Positions 12,921 through 15,063 of a DNA stretch of 15,063 nt are shown piece after piece (position 1 is the stretch's first letter; the number at the start of each line of letters is the position of its first letter). This stretch comes from JAADHU01 sp964446495. GTDB lineage: Bacteria; Pseudomonadota; Gammaproteobacteria; Steroidobacterales; Woeseiaceae. The stretch covers positions 1 to 15,063 of the forward strand of contig CAYUOY010000103.1 in NCBI GenBank assembly GCA_964446495.1, read 5' to 3'. The notes below the pieces were generated by a model. It did no database searches and was not told the DNA's origin. It saw only the letters and a list, made by a program, of their open reading frames with translations. The position numbers were made by a program, and so were the translations under genes.

Positions 12921-14927
12921 ATGACGAAACAGAAACGAAACATTCTGGTTAGTAGCGCCCTGCCCTACGCCAACGGCTCCATTCACATGGGGCACCTGGT
13001 TGAATATATCCAGTCCGATATCTGGGCAAGATTTCAGAAGCTCAGGGGGCACCAGTGCACCTATGTCTGCGCCGCCGACGCTCACGGCACGCCCGTCATG
13101 CTCAAAGCAAGGCAACAGGGTGTCACTCCCGAAGAGCTGGTTACGCGGATTGCTGCCGAGCAACACGAAGATCTCAAGGCATTTGGCGTCGCATTCGATC
13201 GCTTTCATTCGACACACTCCGAGGAATGCAAAGAGGTCGTTTATCGCATTTATCATGCGCTGAATGACGCCGGTCATATTTATACCAAGGTCATCGAGCA
13301 GGCTTATGACGAGAAAGAGAATATGTTTCTCCCGGATCGTTTCGTCCGTGGCACCTGCCCACGCTGCAAGAGTGAAGATCAATACGGCGATGCATGCGAA
13401 GTGTGCGGAGCGACCTATGCGCCTAACGACCTGATTGAGCCGATTTCGGTGCTGTCCGACACGCCCCCTATCTGGAAGAACTCAGAGCACTACTTCTTTC
13501 GTTTAAGCAAGTTTGGCGAGCCGCTACGTGCCTGGATCAAATCGGCAGACCTGCACCCACATATCACCAGCAAGCTGGAGGAATGGTTCACGGTCGGATT
13601 GCAGGACTGGGATATTTCCCGTGATGCGCCCTATTTCGGTTTCAAAATCCCCGCTACTGAAGACAAGTATTTCTACGTCTGGCTCGACGCACCAATAGGC
13701 TATCTGGCCAGTTTTCTGTACCTTTGTGCACAACGCGAAGACCTCGATTTCGAAGCGTACTGGAAAACGGACAGTCCCCACGAGGTGTATCACTTTATTG
13801 GCAAGGACATCGTATATTTCCACACGCTGTTCTGGCCTGCCGTGCTTGAGGGTGCCAGTTTCCGTAAACCAACCAGCGTCTTCGCACACGGATTTCTAAC
13901 TGTGAACGGCAAGAAAATGTCAAAGGCGCGCGGCACTTTCATCAATGCCCGCACCTACCTGGACAATCTCAATCCCAACCACCTTCGCTACTATTATGCA
14001 GCGAAACTTGGCCCAGGTATGGATGACATCGATTTGAATCTCGATGACTTCATCGCCAGGGTAAATTCCGATTTGATCGGCAAGTTGATCAATATTGCCA
14101 GCCGTTGTGCCGGCTTCATCAGCAAGCGTTTTGACGGCAAACTTGCCACATCGCTGGACGATGAGACCTTGTTCGCTGAGATTGCTGGTCAGTCGGAGGT
14201 CATTGCCGAACATTACGAGAAACGGGAGTATTCCAAGGCCATGCGAATCATCATGGCCTCCGCCGACAAGGCGAATCGATACATCGAAAACAAGAAACCC
14301 TGGCTCATGATCAAAGACGACGCGCAAGCCGATGCGGTGCAGGCCGTTTGTACCCAGGGCCTCAATCTGTTCCGTACGCTCATGATTTATCTGACCCCGG
14401 TACTGCCGGCGCTGGCCATCGACGTGCAAAAATTGTTTCAGGAGGACCCCTGGAACTGGGCGCAGGCGTCGGAAGCATTGCTCGGTCGGAAGATCAATCG
14501 TTACGAACCGTTACTTACTCGCATCGAAGCTGCACAGGTAGACAAAATGGTAGAACAGTCCCAAGAGTCGATCGGAAAAACAGAAGCTGTCACTAAGGCG
14601 GACACTGTTTCAATCGACGAATTCATGAAAATTGATTTGCGTGTTGCAAAAATAACTCACGCGGAAGCTGTTGAAGGAGCCGACAAGCTGTTGCGTCTGA
14701 CGCTGGACCTGGGCGATGAAACCCGCAACGTATTCGCCGGCATCAAGGCCGCCTACAAGGTCGAAGACCTGATTGGCCGACAGGTCATTGCCGTCGCCAA
14801 TCTTGCTCCGCGCAAAATGCGTTTTGGCGTATCCGAAGGCATGGTACTGGCTTCAGGACCGGGTGGGGAGGACATATTTCTGCTGTCTGTCGACAGCGGT
14901 GCCACCCCCGGTATGCGAGTCAAATAG
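12921..14927 (+). CDS. metG: MetG, methionyl-tRNA synthetase with C-terminal tRNA-binding domain
   Basis: MetG charges tRNA-Met and initiator tRNA with methionine in the cytoplasm. It has 668 residues (E. coli 677). The class I HIGH motif appears as HMGH (22-25) after SSALPYANGS. The zinc knuckle is C146, C149, C159 and C162. The KMSKS loop reads KMSKA (332-336), with Ala for the last Ser. The anticodon-binding helical domain follows, and residues about 563-668 are the EMAP/Trbp111-type dimerising tRNA-binding domain (FMKIDLRVAKI to MRFGVSEGM). The ATG at 12921 is preferred: it places MTKQKRNILVSSALPYANG at the usual N terminus, while the in-frame start at 12870 would lie almost at the predicted transcription start. 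It follows the second pilus ATPase by 99 bp and probably has its own promoter. Confidence 0.96.
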   Translation: MTKQKRNILVSSALPYANGSIHMGHLVEYIQSDIWARFQKLRGHQCTYVCAADAHGTPVMLKARQQGVTPEELVTRIAAEQHEDLKAFGVAFDRFHSTHSEECKEVVYRIYHALNDAGHIYTKVIEQAYDEKENMFLPDRFVRGTCPRCKSEDQYGDACEVCGATYAPNDLIEPISVLSDTPPIWKNSEHYFFRLSKFGEPLRAWIKSADLHPHITSKLEEWFTVGLQDWDISRDAPYFGFKIPATEDKYFYVWLDAPIGYLASFLYLCAQREDLDFEAYWKTDSPHEVYHFIGKDIVYFHTLFWPAVLEGASFRKPTSVFAHGFLTVNGKKMSKARGTFINARTYLDNLNPNHLRYYYAAKLGPGMDDIDLNLDDFIARVNSDLIGKLINIASRCAGFISKRFDGKLATSLDDETLFAEIAGQSEVIAEHYEKREYSKAMRIIMASADKANRYIENKKPWLMIKDDAQADAVQAVCTQGLNLFRTLMIYLTPVLPALAIDVQKLFQEDPWNWAQASEALLGRKINRYEPLLTRIEAAQVDKMVEQSQESIGKTEAVTKADTVSIDEFMKIDLRVAKITHAEAVEGADKLLRLTLDLGDETRNVFAGIKAAYKVEDLIGRQVIAVANLAPRKMRFGVSEGMVLASGPGGEDIFLLSVDSGATPGMRVK

Positions 14928-15063
14928 CCGCGACTGGGTGACACCAAAGCCCTACAATGGGCAGACGAATTGCGGACGGACGGAATGCGTCCTCCAGCAG
15001 GGGTTCCACACCAGGGAGCCTCTGACTAATTCTGGGCGAAGCAGATTGCATTTCAAAACGTTC
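14928..15063. other. Sequence after metG to window end; no gene seen
   Basis: No credible coding frame enters these 136 bp. Two small hairpins are visible: GCCC-TACAAT-GGGC (14949-14962) and GGACG-GAATG-CGTCC (14978-14992). Neither is followed by a T-run, so a metG terminator is not established. Confidence 0.4.

Overview
The window looks like chromosomal housekeeping DNA from a gammaproteobacterium, moderately GC-rich and probably marine or sediment-dwelling. The hda / AI-2E permease / DUF2066 / purM / purN block and the dcd-apbC / metG block are gene orders typical of Gammaproteobacteria. A Woeseiaceae-like origin is a guess from overall flavour only. There are no insertion sequences, rRNA or tRNA genes, or CRISPR arrays. 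All genes look intact except the first, which the window edge cuts.

Layout: (1) 2-265 is the 3' end of wrbA (+). (2) 286-374 is a long strand-specific stem-loop (element A). (3) 384-3849 is a tightly coupled minus-strand operon: DUF2066 envelope protein, CDP-alcohol phosphatidyltransferase, AI-2E family permease, hda. (4) 3850-4041 is a divergent control region. (5) 4042-5729 is purM-purN (+), steps 5 and 3 of de novo purine synthesis. (6) 5730-6090 is a convergent gap holding a second stem-loop (element B). (7) 6091-7751 is apbC-dcd (-). (8) 7752-8110 is a divergent control region. (9) 8111-12821 is a plus-strand cassette of a cytoplasmic HEAT-repeat/Ser-Thr kinase fusion followed by two tandem PilT-family pilus ATPases. 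(10) 12921-14927 is metG (+), followed by 136 bp with no gene.

The most notable signal is the pair of stem-loops A and B. They share a nearly invariant 19-nt apical loop (18/19 identical, same orientation), yet their 29-33 bp stems differ in sequence. Over the 14 inner base pairs, which align without gaps, five pairs differ and all five keep pairing: three are compensatory double changes and two become G.T. Every imperfect pair in either stem is a G.T wobble on the plus strand. This is covariation evidence for a transcribed, structured RNA (or ssDNA) element family lying downstream of wrbA and purN. I do not recognise it as a described family.

The second notable feature is the kinase-pilT-pilT cassette, which sits between apbC and metG, genes that are commonly divergent neighbours in this class. 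Near-identical extended -10 promoters (TGGCATAAT) precede the kinase and metG. The kinase may control type IV pilus retraction through its neighbours; that is inference from linkage. Three of the four overlapping gene junctions use TTGA (a TTG start overlapping a TGA stop) in place of the usual ATGA.
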